This document shows positions 1-8,447 of a stretch of 64,000 nucleotides of DNA, one piece after another. This DNA comes from Planctomycetota bacterium (GTDB taxonomy: Bacteria > Planctomycetota > UBA8742 > UBA2392), in assembly GCA_020425605.1 (NCBI GenBank), contig JAGQRH010000010.1:59392-123391 (forward strand), given 5' to 3'. The position numbers and the translations under genes were made by a program. The notes beneath the pieces are model-generated. The model did no database searches. It worked only from the letters and a program-made list of their open reading frames with translations, and was not told the origin of the DNA. Each line of letters begins with the position of its first letter. Position 1 is the first letter of the stretch.

Positions 1-123
1 GAGCAACGCCGTCTTGCCCTTGAAATCCCAGCGCTGGCCGATTTCCTTCACGGCCTGCTGCCAGGCGTTGTCGATCTCGTGGACGTCCACAGACGCCATG
101 ATGTCCATGCTGCTGTCGGCCAT
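1..123 (-). CDS. yajQ: YajQ-family nucleotide-binding protein, N-terminal part only
   Basis: Reading leftward from an ATG at 123 gives 41 residues beginning [13 protein letters not shown] and continuing through [11 protein letters not shown] and RWDFKG. This is the typical N-terminus of the YajQ/UPF0234 family (MADSSFDIVSKVD, then a short helix and RYDFKG). Family members are small cytosolic two-domain proteins of about 160 residues; some have been reported to bind cyclic di-GMP. The rest of the gene lies outside the window. It is divergent from the RluA gene at 237, so the roughly 110 bases between them should carry both promoters. Confidence 0.85.
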   Translation of the reverse strand, partial: MADSSMDIMASVDVHEIDNAWQQAVKEIGQRWDFKGKTALL

Positions 124-158
124 AGCTCACCCCTGCCGCATGCTCTAGCAAACCCCAG

Positions 159-178
159 CCCCGGGCGGAAGCCCGGGG
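159..178. repeat. GC-rich perfect palindrome, REP-like hairpin
   Basis: CCCCGGGC, loop GGAA, GCCCGGGG: an 8-bp perfect stem with a four-base loop in the divergent yajQ/rluA intergenic region. It has no T tract on either side, so it is not an obvious terminator. It resembles the four-base-loop palindromes at 59067-59176 and 59658-59768. Confidence 0.5.
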
Positions 179-236
179 GAAACCGGATTGGGCGTTCGAC
201 TCTCCCGGCCGGGGCCGGCGGCGCTAGACTGCCTCC

Positions 237-1412
237 ATGACCAAGGACAAGCGACGCCTAGGGAAGATCATGCGGCGCAAGCGGATGCAGAAGCAGCCGC
301 CGGCGGATCTGTCCGTCGTAGAAACCGAGCGCGTGTTCAAGGTCGAGCTGCCGCAGGAGGGCATGCGCGTCGACAAATTCGTGCTCGACCGCACGCCGTG
401 GCTGTCGCGTACGAAGGCGACGGTCGCATTCGACGAAGAACGCGTTCTCAAGAATGACCAGCCGGTTGCGCCCGGCAAGAAGCTGCGCGTCGGCGACGTC
501 GTGAAGCTGATCCTGCCGCCGCCGCACGAAGACATCACCGAGATGGAGCGGATCCCTTACGAGATCATCTACGAGGACGACGGCATGTTCGTCGTCAGCA
601 AACCGCCCCACCTGATCGTCCACCCTACCGGGGGCTACCGCTACACGACTCTACTGAACGCTCTGCATGTGCGGTTTCGCGGTACGGACATCTTTCCACG
701 CCTGGTGAACCGGATCGACAAGGAAACCAGCGGCCTGATCATCTGTGGCAAGACCGCCAAGCTGACCGGCAAGCTCGGCAAGGCGCTGGAAGACAAGGAA
801 GTCGTGAAGGATTACCTGGCGCTGGTTGAAGGAGTGGTCGAGCAGGGGCACCAGTTCATCGACCTGCCGATCGGCAAGGACGCCGACGCCGAGGTCACCA
901 TGCTGCGCCGAATCGACCCGGAGGGCCAGCACGCCCGGACCGAAGTCTGGGCTGTCGAGCGGTTTCACCGTTTCAGCCTGGTGCGCTGCCGCCTGCACAC
1001 CGGCCGCATGCACCAGATTCGCGTACACATGAAGGCGATCGGCCATCCGCTGGTCTGCGACCACCATTACGGCATCCGCGACGAGTTGCTGGAGAGCGAC
1101 CTGCGCGATCCGCCGCCCGAGCCGACGCGCATCGAGTCACCCTACGGCTTCCGCGACGGCGATTCGGATGCAGATGTAACCGAGCGCATCCGCGCGCTGG
1201 ACACCGCCAAGCGCCACGAGTACGAGGCCATCGCAAAGAGCGAGCGAGTTCAGCGAGGAGCAGACGACGCCCTGATTGTCGGGCGATGCGCCCTGCACAG
1301 CCACTACCTCAAGTTCACCCACCCAAGCACCAAGGAAGTCATCGAGTTGCAAGCTCCGCTGCCACCCGACATGCAGGCCGCGGTTGATCGCATTCGCACC
1401 GCCGGCGCATAG
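237..1412 (+). CDS. RluA-family RNA pseudouridine synthase (RluD-like)
   Basis: This 391-residue protein isomerises uridine to pseudouridine in rRNA or tRNA. An S4-like RNA-binding segment lies at about residues 37-95 (EGMRVDKFVLDR, then RVGDVVKL). The catalytic domain follows, with NRIDKETSGL around the catalytic Asp161 and the late family motif GRMHQIRVHM. The C-terminus extends beyond the usual core and has an acidic insertion (residues about 285-320). The ATG at 237 lies about 60 bases after a GC palindrome and has a poor ribosome site. The target nucleotide cannot be told from sequence. A second RluA-family gene lies at 18440. Confidence 0.93.
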   Translation: MTKDKRRLGKIMRRKRMQKQPPADLSVVETERVFKVELPQEGMRVDKFVLDRTPWLSRTKATVAFDEERVLKNDQPVAPGKKLRVGDVVKLILPPPHEDITEMERIPYEIIYEDDGMFVVSKPPHLIVHPTGGYRYTTLLNALHVRFRGTDIFPRLVNRIDKETSGLIICGKTAKLTGKLGKALEDKEVVKDYLALVEGVVEQGHQFIDLPIGKDADAEVTMLRRIDPEGQHARTEVWAVERFHRFSLVRCRLHTGRMHQIRVHMKAIGHPLVCDHHYGIRDELLESDLRDPPPEPTRIESPYGFRDGDSDADVTERIRALDTAKRHEYEAIAKSERVQRGADDALIVGRCALHSHYLKFTHPSTKEVIELQAPLPPDMQAAVDRIRTAGA

Positions 1413-1479
1413 GACTCGGGCGGAGGCGCTTGCCTGAATCGTTCGGCTTGCAACAATGCGCCGACATCAAGGAGACGCC

Positions 1480-2829
1480 ATGCCGGATCGGGCCGTTCGC
1501 ATCGCCATCATCGGCGCAGGACCCAGTGCATTCTATGCCGCCGCCGCGTTGATCAAGCAGACCGACGTGGAAGTGCGCGTTGACATATTCGACCGGCTGT
1601 TCGCACCCTACGGGCTGGTGCGCTACGGCGTCGCGCCCGACCACCCGCGCATCAAGAGCGTCGCGGCGCTGTACGAAAAGACCGCACTGGATGAGCGCGT
1701 GCGCTTCTTCGGCTGCGTTGAGTTCGGCAAGCACCTCACGCTCGACGACCTGCGCCCGCTATACGACCAGGTGATCTTCGCTACCGGCGCCCAGTCAGAC
1801 CGCAATCTGAACATCCCCGGCGAAGACCTCGCGGGCAGCATGAGCGCGACGGAATTCGTCGCCTGGTACAACAGCCACCCGGACTACGTGAACCTGAAGC
1901 CGAACCTCGACGTCGAGGGCGTAGTGGTGGTCGGCGTCGGCAACGTGGCAATGGACGTCGCACGCATTCTCGCCAAGTCCTACGACGAGCTGAAAGAGAC
2001 CGACATCGCGGACCACGCGCTGGAGGCCCTGAAGCACAGCAAGGTGAAGAACATCTACGTGCTCGGGCGTCGCGGCCCTGCGCAGGCGAAGTTCACCAAC
2101 CCGGAAATCAAGGAATTCGGCCATCTCGAATTGGCCGACCCCGTGGTTCTGCCGGCCGAGCTTGAGTTGGACCCCGACAGCCAGAAGGCCGTCGACGGAC
2201 ACCGGCTGACCCGCCAGAACGTCGAAATCCTGCGCGAATACGCCGAAAGCGGTGCAGGCGAAAAACCGCGCAAGGTGCACTTCCGCTTTCTGGTCAGCCC
2301 GGTCGAGATCACCGGCGACGGCAAGGTCGAGCACGTGAAGATCGAGCGCAACCGGCTGGTCAGCACCCCGGACGGCTACCTCAACTGCGAGGGCCTCGGC
2401 GAGTATGAGACGCTCCCGGCCGGCATGGTGCTGCGCAGCGTCGGCTATCGAGGCGTGCCCCTGCCCGGCGCGCCCTACAACGAAAAGAAGGGGACCATCC
2501 CGAACGACCACGGCCGCGTGCTAAACGACGATGGCAATCAGTTGCCGGGCGCCTACGTGGTCGGCTGGGCCAAACGCGGCCCAACCGGCGTGATCGGCAC
2601 CAACAAGAAGGACGCCGAAGAAACCGTCGAGTTGATGCTCGAGGACGTAAAGAACCTGCGCCGCGTAGGCCAGCCGCAGGACGTGGCCGAGTTCCTGAAG
2701 ACGCGCGACTGCAACCCGGTCCTGTTCGACGAGTGGCAGAAGATGAACACGGCCGAGATCGAACGCGGCAAGCCCGCCAACCGGCCCCGCGTAAAGTTCA
2801 ACACCGTCGACGACGCGCGGGGCAGGTAG
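1480..2829 (+). CDS. fprA: Ferredoxin/adrenodoxin-type NADP+ reductase (FprA-like)
   Basis: A 449-residue FAD flavoprotein of the adrenodoxin-reductase class, which moves electrons between NADPH and ferredoxin. The N-terminus has the dinucleotide fold (IAIIGAGPSAFYAA), followed by the family signature YGLVRYGVAPDHPRIK. The NADP-binding stretch is VVVGVGNVAMDVAR, and near the C-terminus is AYVVGWAKRGPTGVIGTNK, which contacts the isoalloxazine in this class. I start at ATG 1480, not at the in-frame ATG 1456, because AAGGAG lies just upstream of 1480 and the GxGxxG strand then falls at the usual distance from the N-terminus. The next gene begins four bases after the stop, suggesting one transcript. 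Confidence 0.93.
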   Translation: MPDRAVRIAIIGAGPSAFYAAAALIKQTDVEVRVDIFDRLFAPYGLVRYGVAPDHPRIKSVAALYEKTALDERVRFFGCVEFGKHLTLDDLRPLYDQVIFATGAQSDRNLNIPGEDLAGSMSATEFVAWYNSHPDYVNLKPNLDVEGVVVVGVGNVAMDVARILAKSYDELKETDIADHALEALKHSKVKNIYVLGRRGPAQAKFTNPEIKEFGHLELADPVVLPAELELDPDSQKAVDGHRLTRQNVEILREYAESGAGEKPRKVHFRFLVSPVEITGDGKVEHVKIERNRLVSTPDGYLNCEGLGEYETLPAGMVLRSVGYRGVPLPGAPYNEKKGTIPNDHGRVLNDDGNQLPGAYVVGWAKRGPTGVIGTNKKDAEETVELMLEDVKNLRRVGQPQDVAEFLKTRDCNPVLFDEWQKMNTAEIERGKPANRPRVKFNTVDDARGR

Positions 2830-2833
2830 GGCA

Positions 2834-3670
2834 TTGAACACCAATGTTTCGCCTCTCCTTGTTGAAAACCGGCTGTGGATACTCGCCGGAAGTACCGGCA
2901 ACCCGGCGTATGACTTTGACTTCGAGTTGTTCTTCAATTGCACGCACCCAATCCGGATCGAGCAGCACCAAACAGCAATCGCTCGCATCGGAGCCGTAGT
3001 GGACTACGCGAAGGCCTATCGCTACTACGAGCAACTGAACCTGCGTCTCGTCAACGATGTCGAAGCCAACCACCGCGCCAGCCTGATTTCTCACTGGTAC
3101 GACCTGCTTCGGGAAATGACTCCCAGGACCGTTGTTTATGACGAACGCCCCGGCAGTGCCGATGTGGAACAGGCCTTCGACTGGCCGGTGTTCGTGAAGG
3201 GTGAACGGCAGACCAGCCGTCACCAGGCGGCCCTGTCCATAGCACGGTCGGCAGCAGAGTTTGACACAATCATGCATGCCTATGCCGCCGATCCGATCCT
3301 CAACTGGCAAAAAGTCGCGGTGCGGGAGTTCGTTCCGCTGCGACCTGTGGCGGGCGTCGCGGGGAGCAATGTCCCGCCGTCATTCGAGTTCCGCACCTTC
3401 TGGTGGTACGGCAATCTCGTCGGGCACGGCCAATACTGGCCCGACGTTCCCGAGTACCGGGCGACGGACGATGAATGGAAGGGCGCGCTTGAAGTGGCAA
3501 CTGACGCGGCGCATCGCGTCAATGTTCCTTTCGTGGTCGTGGACGTTGCTATGGCCGCCGACCAGCGCTGGCTCGTTATTGAGGTCAACGACGCCCAAGA
3601 GAGCGGATACTCAGGTGTGCAGCCACTCGGGCTATGGCGCGCTATTCTTGGGATAGAATCTGCACTATGA
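2834..3670 (+). CDS. ATP-grasp domain protein, substrate unknown
   Basis: A 278-residue soluble protein with ATP-grasp hallmarks: FVKGERQTSRHQ (phosphate-contacting Lys), REFVPLR, FEFRTFWW, and the metal-binding end VVVDVAMAADQRWLVIEVNDAQESGY. This resembles the uncharacterised DUF4343-type ATP-grasp proteins, which are expected to ligate a carboxylate to an amine or thiol via an acylphosphate. The start is TTG at 2834, preceded by GGTAGGGC and only four bases after the fprA stop, so translation is probably coupled. Its 3' end overlaps the tail of the convergent squalene synthase-like gene by six bases (CTATGA). No substrate can be assigned. Confidence 0.8.
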   Translation: MNTNVSPLLVENRLWILAGSTGNPAYDFDFELFFNCTHPIRIEQHQTAIARIGAVVDYAKAYRYYEQLNLRLVNDVEANHRASLISHWYDLLREMTPRTVVYDERPGSADVEQAFDWPVFVKGERQTSRHQAALSIARSAAEFDTIMHAYAADPILNWQKVAVREFVPLRPVAGVAGSNVPPSFEFRTFWWYGNLVGHGQYWPDVPEYRATDDEWKGALEVATDAAHRVNVPFVVVDVAMAADQRWLVIEVNDAQESGYSGVQPLGLWRAILGIESAL

Positions 3671-4768
3671 GCCCGCAGCAGCACGGGCGGCGTTGATCTG
3701 GCCGATGACTTCGGCGCGTTCGCGGTTGTGGATTCGGCGCAGGGCTTCGTCGTCGGCGATGTTCGCGTCTACCTCGGCGTGGATCGCCTTCACTTCGTCA
3801 CGGGTGATCTTGAGGACTTCTTCGCTGAACACGTCGGTGGTCTTGAGCGCGCGGGCCAGCGTGCGTACAGCGAACACCAGCGGCAGGGCGCAAAACAGGC
3901 GGATGTCGCGCTCCGACGCCGGGATGGTCACCGTGTACTCCAGCGCTTCATCCAGCCACAGCAGCGTCATCTCCGCGAGGCCCGCGACCACCTCACGCCC
4001 GCGCGGATCCGCGGGGTCATCGATCAGCGTCTGCAGGTCGATGCCGGCGGCCTTGAACAACTTGCTCGGCACGTAGGCCACGCCACGGCCGATGTCGTCC
4101 GTGACGCCCTTGATGATGTTGGTGACCTGCAATCCAAGGCCGAAGTTGATGGCGCGCTCGTCCAGCGCCGCCTTGATCTCGGGTGTGATTGACTTGCGAT
4201 CGAGCGCCCACTCGTTGCACAGCAGCTTGCCCACGGTGCCCGCGACGTAATAGCAGTAGCGCTTCAGGTCCTCTTCGTCGTCGAGGCGCAGTCCTTCGCC
4301 GCGCATCTCACGCTGCACGGTCTCAGCCATGCCCTGAGCCATCTCGACGATGCTGTTGTGCATCGCTTCGCGCGCGCCCGGCCGAAATTCGTAGTACGCC
4401 CGCAGGACACGCGTTGTGTTGCGGCACAACTCGTGGTCGCTGCCGTCGAGTGCAGAATCGGCGAACATCTTCTCGACGTCGGCCGCCAGCATCGACCAGT
4501 TGTGCGGGTCGCCAATGGTCTCCGCGAAGTTCACAAGCATCGCGGCCCGCGCGTCGGCGGGCAGGCTGGTGGTGTCCTCAATCGTGTCGAGGATGCGGCA
4601 GATCAAGTAGGCGACGCCGATTTCGTCACGCAAGGGCTCACGCAGCAGCTCAATGCCGAGCGCAAAGGTGCGCGAGACGGCCGGCAGAGCCTCGCGGCAA
4701 TAGTCGCGGATTTCACGGGTAAGGGGCAATGCTCTCTCCGGCGGCAATATAGCCAGCTTTACGGTCAT
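3665..4768 (-). CDS. Squalene synthase-like protein (eukaryote-type SQS/phytoene synthase fold)
   Basis: A 367-residue all-helical trans-isoprenyl synthase. The first Asp-rich motif is DTIED (61-65) in YLICRILDTIED, and YCYYVAGTVGKL (171-182) matches the eukaryote-type squalene synthase signature. The second motif, normally NIIRDYLED or NIIKDVTDD, reads TNIIKGVTDD (216-225): its first aspartate is Gly221 while Asp225 is kept. Canonical enzymes condense two farnesyl diphosphates to presqualene diphosphate and then squalene, with Mg2+ held by both motifs. The altered motif may change or abolish a half-reaction. The C-terminus (about residue 300 on) has no obvious membrane anchor, unlike eukaryotic SQS. 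No hopanoid or sterol genes are nearby. Confidence 0.85.
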   Translation of the reverse strand: MTVKLAILPPERALPLTREIRDYCREALPAVSRTFALGIELLREPLRDEIGVAYLICRILDTIEDTTSLPADARAAMLVNFAETIGDPHNWSMLAADVEKMFADSALDGSDHELCRNTTRVLRAYYEFRPGAREAMHNSIVEMAQGMAETVQREMRGEGLRLDDEEDLKRYCYYVAGTVGKLLCNEWALDRKSITPEIKAALDERAINFGLGLQVTNIIKGVTDDIGRGVAYVPSKLFKAAGIDLQTLIDDPADPRGREVVAGLAEMTLLWLDEALEYTVTIPASERDIRLFCALPLVFAVRTLARALKTTDVFSEEVLKITRDEVKAIHAEVDANIADDEALRRIHNRERAEVIGQINAARAAAGS

Positions 4769-4780
4769 TCAAACCGGGAG

Positions 4781-6850
4781 CTACTCACCCTTTTGCCATG
4801 CCAGGAACTCGGCCTCGAACTTCTTCCAACCCGCCTCATCAAGCCCGAAAGCCTTCTCGAACGCGGGGAGCGGGTTTTCGGAGTCAACTTCACCGTCGAG
4901 GTCCATGCGTATGAACCTGATGAGCTTTTCGCGGTACCTGGCTTCGGCGTCCGGAGAACCGAAATACGTAAACAGAAGCAATGCATGCATGTAGGAACCC
5001 AGCAGGCTCCGTGTATTCGTGTCATTCGTAACGATGTCGAGGTTGTTCTTGGTCCAGCCCTCGTAGCCTTCCAAGTTCGCTCGCATCAGGGGCTGTGCAT
5101 CTTCCCACTTCGTCAGTCCCAGAATTTGCCTTGCCGTGAATGCGGGTCCACCGAACGAATCGATCTTGCCGTTGTCGGCAACCTTGTATGGGCCCGCCAG
5201 CCGCCCCATAAGTTCTGAGACTCGGGTGTCGTTGACGAAGTAGGTGAACTCGTCCCGCGTCGGCGACGCCGTCACAAACGAAACCGCTGCCGCGAAGTAC
5301 GCGTTCAGCCAGTACGAGCTGAAGCCCCTGTATTCGTCGTCTTCGGCCTGCGTCTTTGGCGCGCGCGGGTTGTAGTTGTAGAAAGCGGAGTCCACCAACC
5401 CTCGGATGAACTTGCCCAGGCTGGTGCGCTCATCTTCATAGACCATGCTGATGCGCCCGGTTGCGGGCTCTGTCAGGCTGCTGATCTTCGATGCATCCAC
5501 GTGCTTGATGTCTTTTTCACGCAGGTACGCATTCATATACGAGCCGTCGCGAAACAGCAGGATCTCGAACGGCGCTTTGTCACGAGCATCCCCTTCAAGG
5601 TCGGACGGCAGCATCCGCCTGAGACCCAGAGGCTCGGCCACGGTCTGCTTGAAGAACTCCGGGAACTGGGTGGCGGCCGTCAGGGCCGTATTGATGCGCT
5701 CAAGAGTCTTGGCTTCATCGTCTTCGCCCGCCTGCTGCTGGCAGAAGACCACGTAGGGCTCACGGCCGAAACTGACCCATGAGCCGATCTTGCTTATCTT
5801 CTCAAGCTTGAACCGGTTTCGTGCGCGGGCCAGCTCGAGCTGGAACGGGTCGGTTTTTGCGATGAGGTCGTACTTCTCCTGCGCTTCGTTCACCAGCCCG
5901 ACGATTTCGTCAAACCGGGTTTTGTCGATCCGCGGGACCCAGCCGTCATCTGCGCGCTCTTCGATCTCAAGCAACTCATCGTGCAGTTGGTCGAGGCCTG
6001 TAACGACTCCGCTATCGCGCAACTCGGCTGCCTTCAAGATTGTCGCGTCCAGGTCAATCTTGACGTGACCGAGGCGTTCATGCGCCTGCTTGAACTCTGG
6101 CGGCTTGTCGGCTTTCTGGCGGTTCCTGGCAACAATCACAGAGTAAAGCGTGTCCGCGTCGGAGCGGGCATTGAGCTTTTCCATGCGAGCCGCCAATAGC
6201 ATGAGATCGGCGTCGCTGAAACCGGCTCCGCTCTCGCCGGATATCGCGGTCACCAGCTTGCGGGCTACCATCACGACGTCCAGGTCATCGAGCTTGGCCT
6301 CATCGGCCTGCTTGAGGAGGTTCACGAAGTCTGCGGCGGTCTGTCCCGGCACGTCGACTTGCTTCAGGATCTTCTCGCGTACATCTTCCTGCTGGATCTG
6401 GGGTGATGTACCCGCGTTGTTGCCTTCGGCTGTCTGCGACCCGGTGTTTGCCTCGCTCTGGAACACGCCCATGGCAAATGCCGCGGCGAGCCCGCCGCCC
6501 GCGAGCACCAGTACAAGTACAACACCGATGATTAGCCGCTTGCCTGACTTCGGGGCGTCCTCTTGCGCCGGGCCGACGGCCACCATGCGGGCGGACGTCT
6601 CTCGTTGCTTTGCGAACACGCGAGTCGGATTGGCAACGACCTGCCTGCCTGACGTCGTGCGACGCATCACTTCGCCGCCGGAGCCCAGCTCAACGCGCGA
6701 ATCATCAGGACCCGGCTCACGCTGGCTGGCTACCGGCACACTCAGTCGGGTACCGCATTCCTTGCAGCCAAATTCCCGGCCGGCGTAATTGGCAGCCACG
6801 CGATAGGCCTTGCCGCATCCCGTGCAATTGAATGTGATTGCGTCCGACAT
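4781..6850 (-). CDS. Zinc-ribbon single-TM protein with large C-terminal domain
   Basis: A 689-residue protein of unknown function. The N-terminus carries a zinc ribbon with Cys9, Cys12, Cys29 and Cys32 (CTGCGKAYRV, later CKECGTRL). A linker and one TM helix (about 106-130, LIIGVVLVLVLAGGG) follow, then a roughly 550-residue extracytoplasmic region. The last 250 residues (SYMNAYLREKDIKH, FSSYWLNAYFAAAVSF, SYMHALLLFTYFG) recall peptidase-like DUF1570-type domains seen in planctomycetes, but I see no clear HExxH. I start at ATG 6850, directly before the ribbon; the longer open frame to 6907 adds unrelated residues. The stop is 12 bases before the squalene synthase-like start, so they may be co-transcribed. 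Confidence 0.72.
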   Translation of the reverse strand: MSDAITFNCTGCGKAYRVAANYAGREFGCKECGTRLSVPVASQREPGPDDSRVELGSGGEVMRRTTSGRQVVANPTRVFAKQRETSARMVAVGPAQEDAPKSGKRLIIGVVLVLVLAGGGLAAAFAMGVFQSEANTGSQTAEGNNAGTSPQIQQEDVREKILKQVDVPGQTAADFVNLLKQADEAKLDDLDVVMVARKLVTAISGESGAGFSDADLMLLAARMEKLNARSDADTLYSVIVARNRQKADKPPEFKQAHERLGHVKIDLDATILKAAELRDSGVVTGLDQLHDELLEIEERADDGWVPRIDKTRFDEIVGLVNEAQEKYDLIAKTDPFQLELARARNRFKLEKISKIGSWVSFGREPYVVFCQQQAGEDDEAKTLERINTALTAATQFPEFFKQTVAEPLGLRRMLPSDLEGDARDKAPFEILLFRDGSYMNAYLREKDIKHVDASKISSLTEPATGRISMVYEDERTSLGKFIRGLVDSAFYNYNPRAPKTQAEDDEYRGFSSYWLNAYFAAAVSFVTASPTRDEFTYFVNDTRVSELMGRLAGPYKVADNGKIDSFGGPAFTARQILGLTKWEDAQPLMRANLEGYEGWTKNNLDIVTNDTNTRSLLGSYMHALLLFTYFGSPDAEARYREKLIRFIRMDLDGEVDSENPLPAFEKAFGLDEAGWKKFEAEFLAWQKGE

Positions 6851-7069
6851 TGGAACGATCTTTGGGTTGTAGCCCAGCCTGATTGCACTGATCTTAACAT
6901 GCCGCATCGTGGACGGGAACGTGATACCCGTCGCCCACGAAAACTAACCCGATGGTCAGGCCCAGAGGCGTGGCATGACGACACAACCCCAGAGGAAAGT
7001 CTGGACGATGAATCGGCTTGGCCGGGGGTTTACACTGGTTTGGCCGTGACTATCATTCCCGGCCCAATC

Positions 7070-7144
7070 GCGGGTGTAGCTCAGTGGTAGAGCATCACGT
7101 TGCCAACGTGATGGTCGTGGGTTCGAGTCCCATCACCCGCTCCA
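7070..7144 (+). tRNA. tRNA-Gly (anticodon GCC), CCA encoded
   Basis: Full cloverleaf: acceptor GCGGGTG pairs with CACCCGC, the D arm is GCTCAGTGGTAGAGC, the anticodon stem is ATCAC/GTGAT with loop GTTGCCAAC, so the anticodon is GCC, and the T arm is GTGGGTTCGAGTCCCATC-like. The discriminator T and a genomic CCA follow (7141-7144). It decodes GGC/GGU, the main Gly codons here. Confidence 0.97.
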
Positions 7145-7151
7145 CTATCAG

Positions 7152-7180
7152 AAAGCGGTCGCACAATGTGCGACCGCTTT
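7152..7180 (+). terminator. Terminator hairpin after tRNA-Gly
   Basis: AAAGCGGTCGCAC, loop AAT, then GTGCGACCGCTTT: a 13-bp perfect stem eight bases after the tRNA, with T residues at the end of the stem. It could serve both the tRNA and the convergent gene ending at 7200. Confidence 0.8.
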
Positions 7181-7199
7181 ACGTTTGCGGCATGGACTA

Positions 7200-7754
7200 C
7201 TACGGCGCTTGCGGGTGGTCCTGCAGGTACTTCCTCACGACATTGTCGCTCTGCATACCGGCCGCTTCGCCGGCTTTGATGGCGTCTTCGAGATGCTCCC
7301 CATCGCGGTACTTCCAGATGGCCACCACCATGCCCACGCGGTTGCTAGAGGCGCAATGGACCAGTGTGGGCTCGTCTGTGCGTGCCGCCTTATCGAGAGC
7401 ACTCACCGCCGCCTCGACCACCTCGGGTGAAAACTCCTGCTTGCGCAGTTCGAACACCTCGTAGCTCAGACCCGCGTTCCTGGCCATTTCGGACTCGTCG
7501 TAGCCTCGGTCTTCGTCGCGGTCGCGCAGGTCGATCACCTGCTTGATGCCCGCATCCTTCACGGCCTGCCAGTCGCCCTCACCTGGCTGCGCCGCGAACC
7601 AGAGGTTGCGATAGCGGCTGACGGTAGGTGTGTCGCCCAGCTTGGCGGGCTCAATGGATTTCGCGGAGTCGCCGGGGGGCTGCTGCATCGGCGCCTCGGA
7701 AGCGCACGCGGCAAGCAGCAACGCAATCAGCAGAATCGGCAGTTTGGTTTTCAT
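7200..7754 (-). CDS. Tyrosine-phosphatase-like lipoprotein (Cx4R loop)
   Basis: A 184-residue predicted lipoprotein: signal MKTKLPILLIALLLAAC with the lipobox ending LAAC. The body looks like the DUF442/BLH branch of the dual-specificity phosphatase fold: YRNLWFAAQPGEGDWQAVKDAG, IKQVIDLRDRDED, and the active-site loop LVHCASSNRVG. Between Cys and Arg there are four residues, not the five of classic protein tyrosine phosphatases; related DUF442 proteins also have a short loop. If active it would act in the periplasm or on the outer membrane on an unknown phosphoester. I start at ATG 7754, which has GGGAG upstream and puts the signal at the N-terminus. Confidence 0.78.
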   Translation of the reverse strand: MKTKLPILLIALLLAACASEAPMQQPPGDSAKSIEPAKLGDTPTVSRYRNLWFAAQPGEGDWQAVKDAGIKQVIDLRDRDEDRGYDESEMARNAGLSYEVFELRKQEFSPEVVEAAVSALDKAARTDEPTLVHCASSNRVGMVVAIWKYRDGEHLEDAIKAGEAAGMQSDNVVRKYLQDHPQAP

Positions 7755-7919
7755 GGTTGTCTCCCTGCCCTCACAACGCACGGATGTCCGTTTGCAGTCC
7801 CGTGCATGGCCACCAGTTGAGTGCCCGGCGGGCGCGTCATCAAATCAGCCCCGAGCTCTGGCGTCGACGGATTGCGAGCGCGCGACGCCGGCGGCTCAAT
7901 GGTCCAATCGCGGATGCTC

Positions 7920-8447
7920 CTACGCGCCCGCGAGACTGGCGAGCTTGGCGAGCTTCATTGCCGTGTTCCAATTTCTGCCAGTGCCCCTGATGCCGAGCTT
8001 CTTTTCTATGAGCGCTACCGTCAGCTTGCTGCGGCCGATGCCGTCCGGATAGCAGGCATACACCTGCTTGCCGACGGCCTTCACGGTCTCGTTGCCCTTG
8101 ACGGCGGCCTGCAGCGCTTTCATTTCGGCGGGGCCGGGCGCCTGCTTCATGAACATGACCACGAGGTGCCCAGGGTCGTCCGTTGCCATCTGCGGAAAAG
8201 GATTAGCAGCGATCAGCTTCGTCCACTCAGCATCCGAGCGAAGGATGAACTCTGTCTCGACGTCGAGCCGCTTCTTGAGTTCCGCCTCGAGTTGGGCCTC
8301 TGTTGCCTTTCCCACAAACGCAACGTTTCCGGTCTGCAACAACGTTTGAACGCTCGCGAACCCAAGCGCCTCGAACATCTTGCGCAAGTTGGCCATGGGC
8401 ACCTTGTTGCGGCCAGCCACGTTGATTGCGCGCAGCAGTGCGATCAT
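7920..8447 (-). CDS. DUF1697 family protein
   Basis: A 175-residue soluble protein with the DUF1697 signature at the start (MIALLRAINVAGRNKVPMANLRKMFEALGF, given here in parts: ALLRAINVAG and VPMANLRKMF), then LLQTGNVAF and the C-terminal GRSKLTVALIEKKLG and RNWNTAMKLA. The family is widespread and has no established biochemical role. Its start codon overlaps the stop of the upstream DUF2520 gene in an ATGA tetranucleotide (8444-8447), so the two are translationally coupled. Confidence 0.9.
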   Translation of the reverse strand: MIALLRAINVAGRNKVPMANLRKMFEALGFASVQTLLQTGNVAFVGKATEAQLEAELKKRLDVETEFILRSDAEWTKLIAANPFPQMATDDPGHLVVMFMKQAPGPAEMKALQAAVKGNETVKAVGKQVYACYPDGIGRSKLTVALIEKKLGIRGTGRNWNTAMKLAKLASLAGA

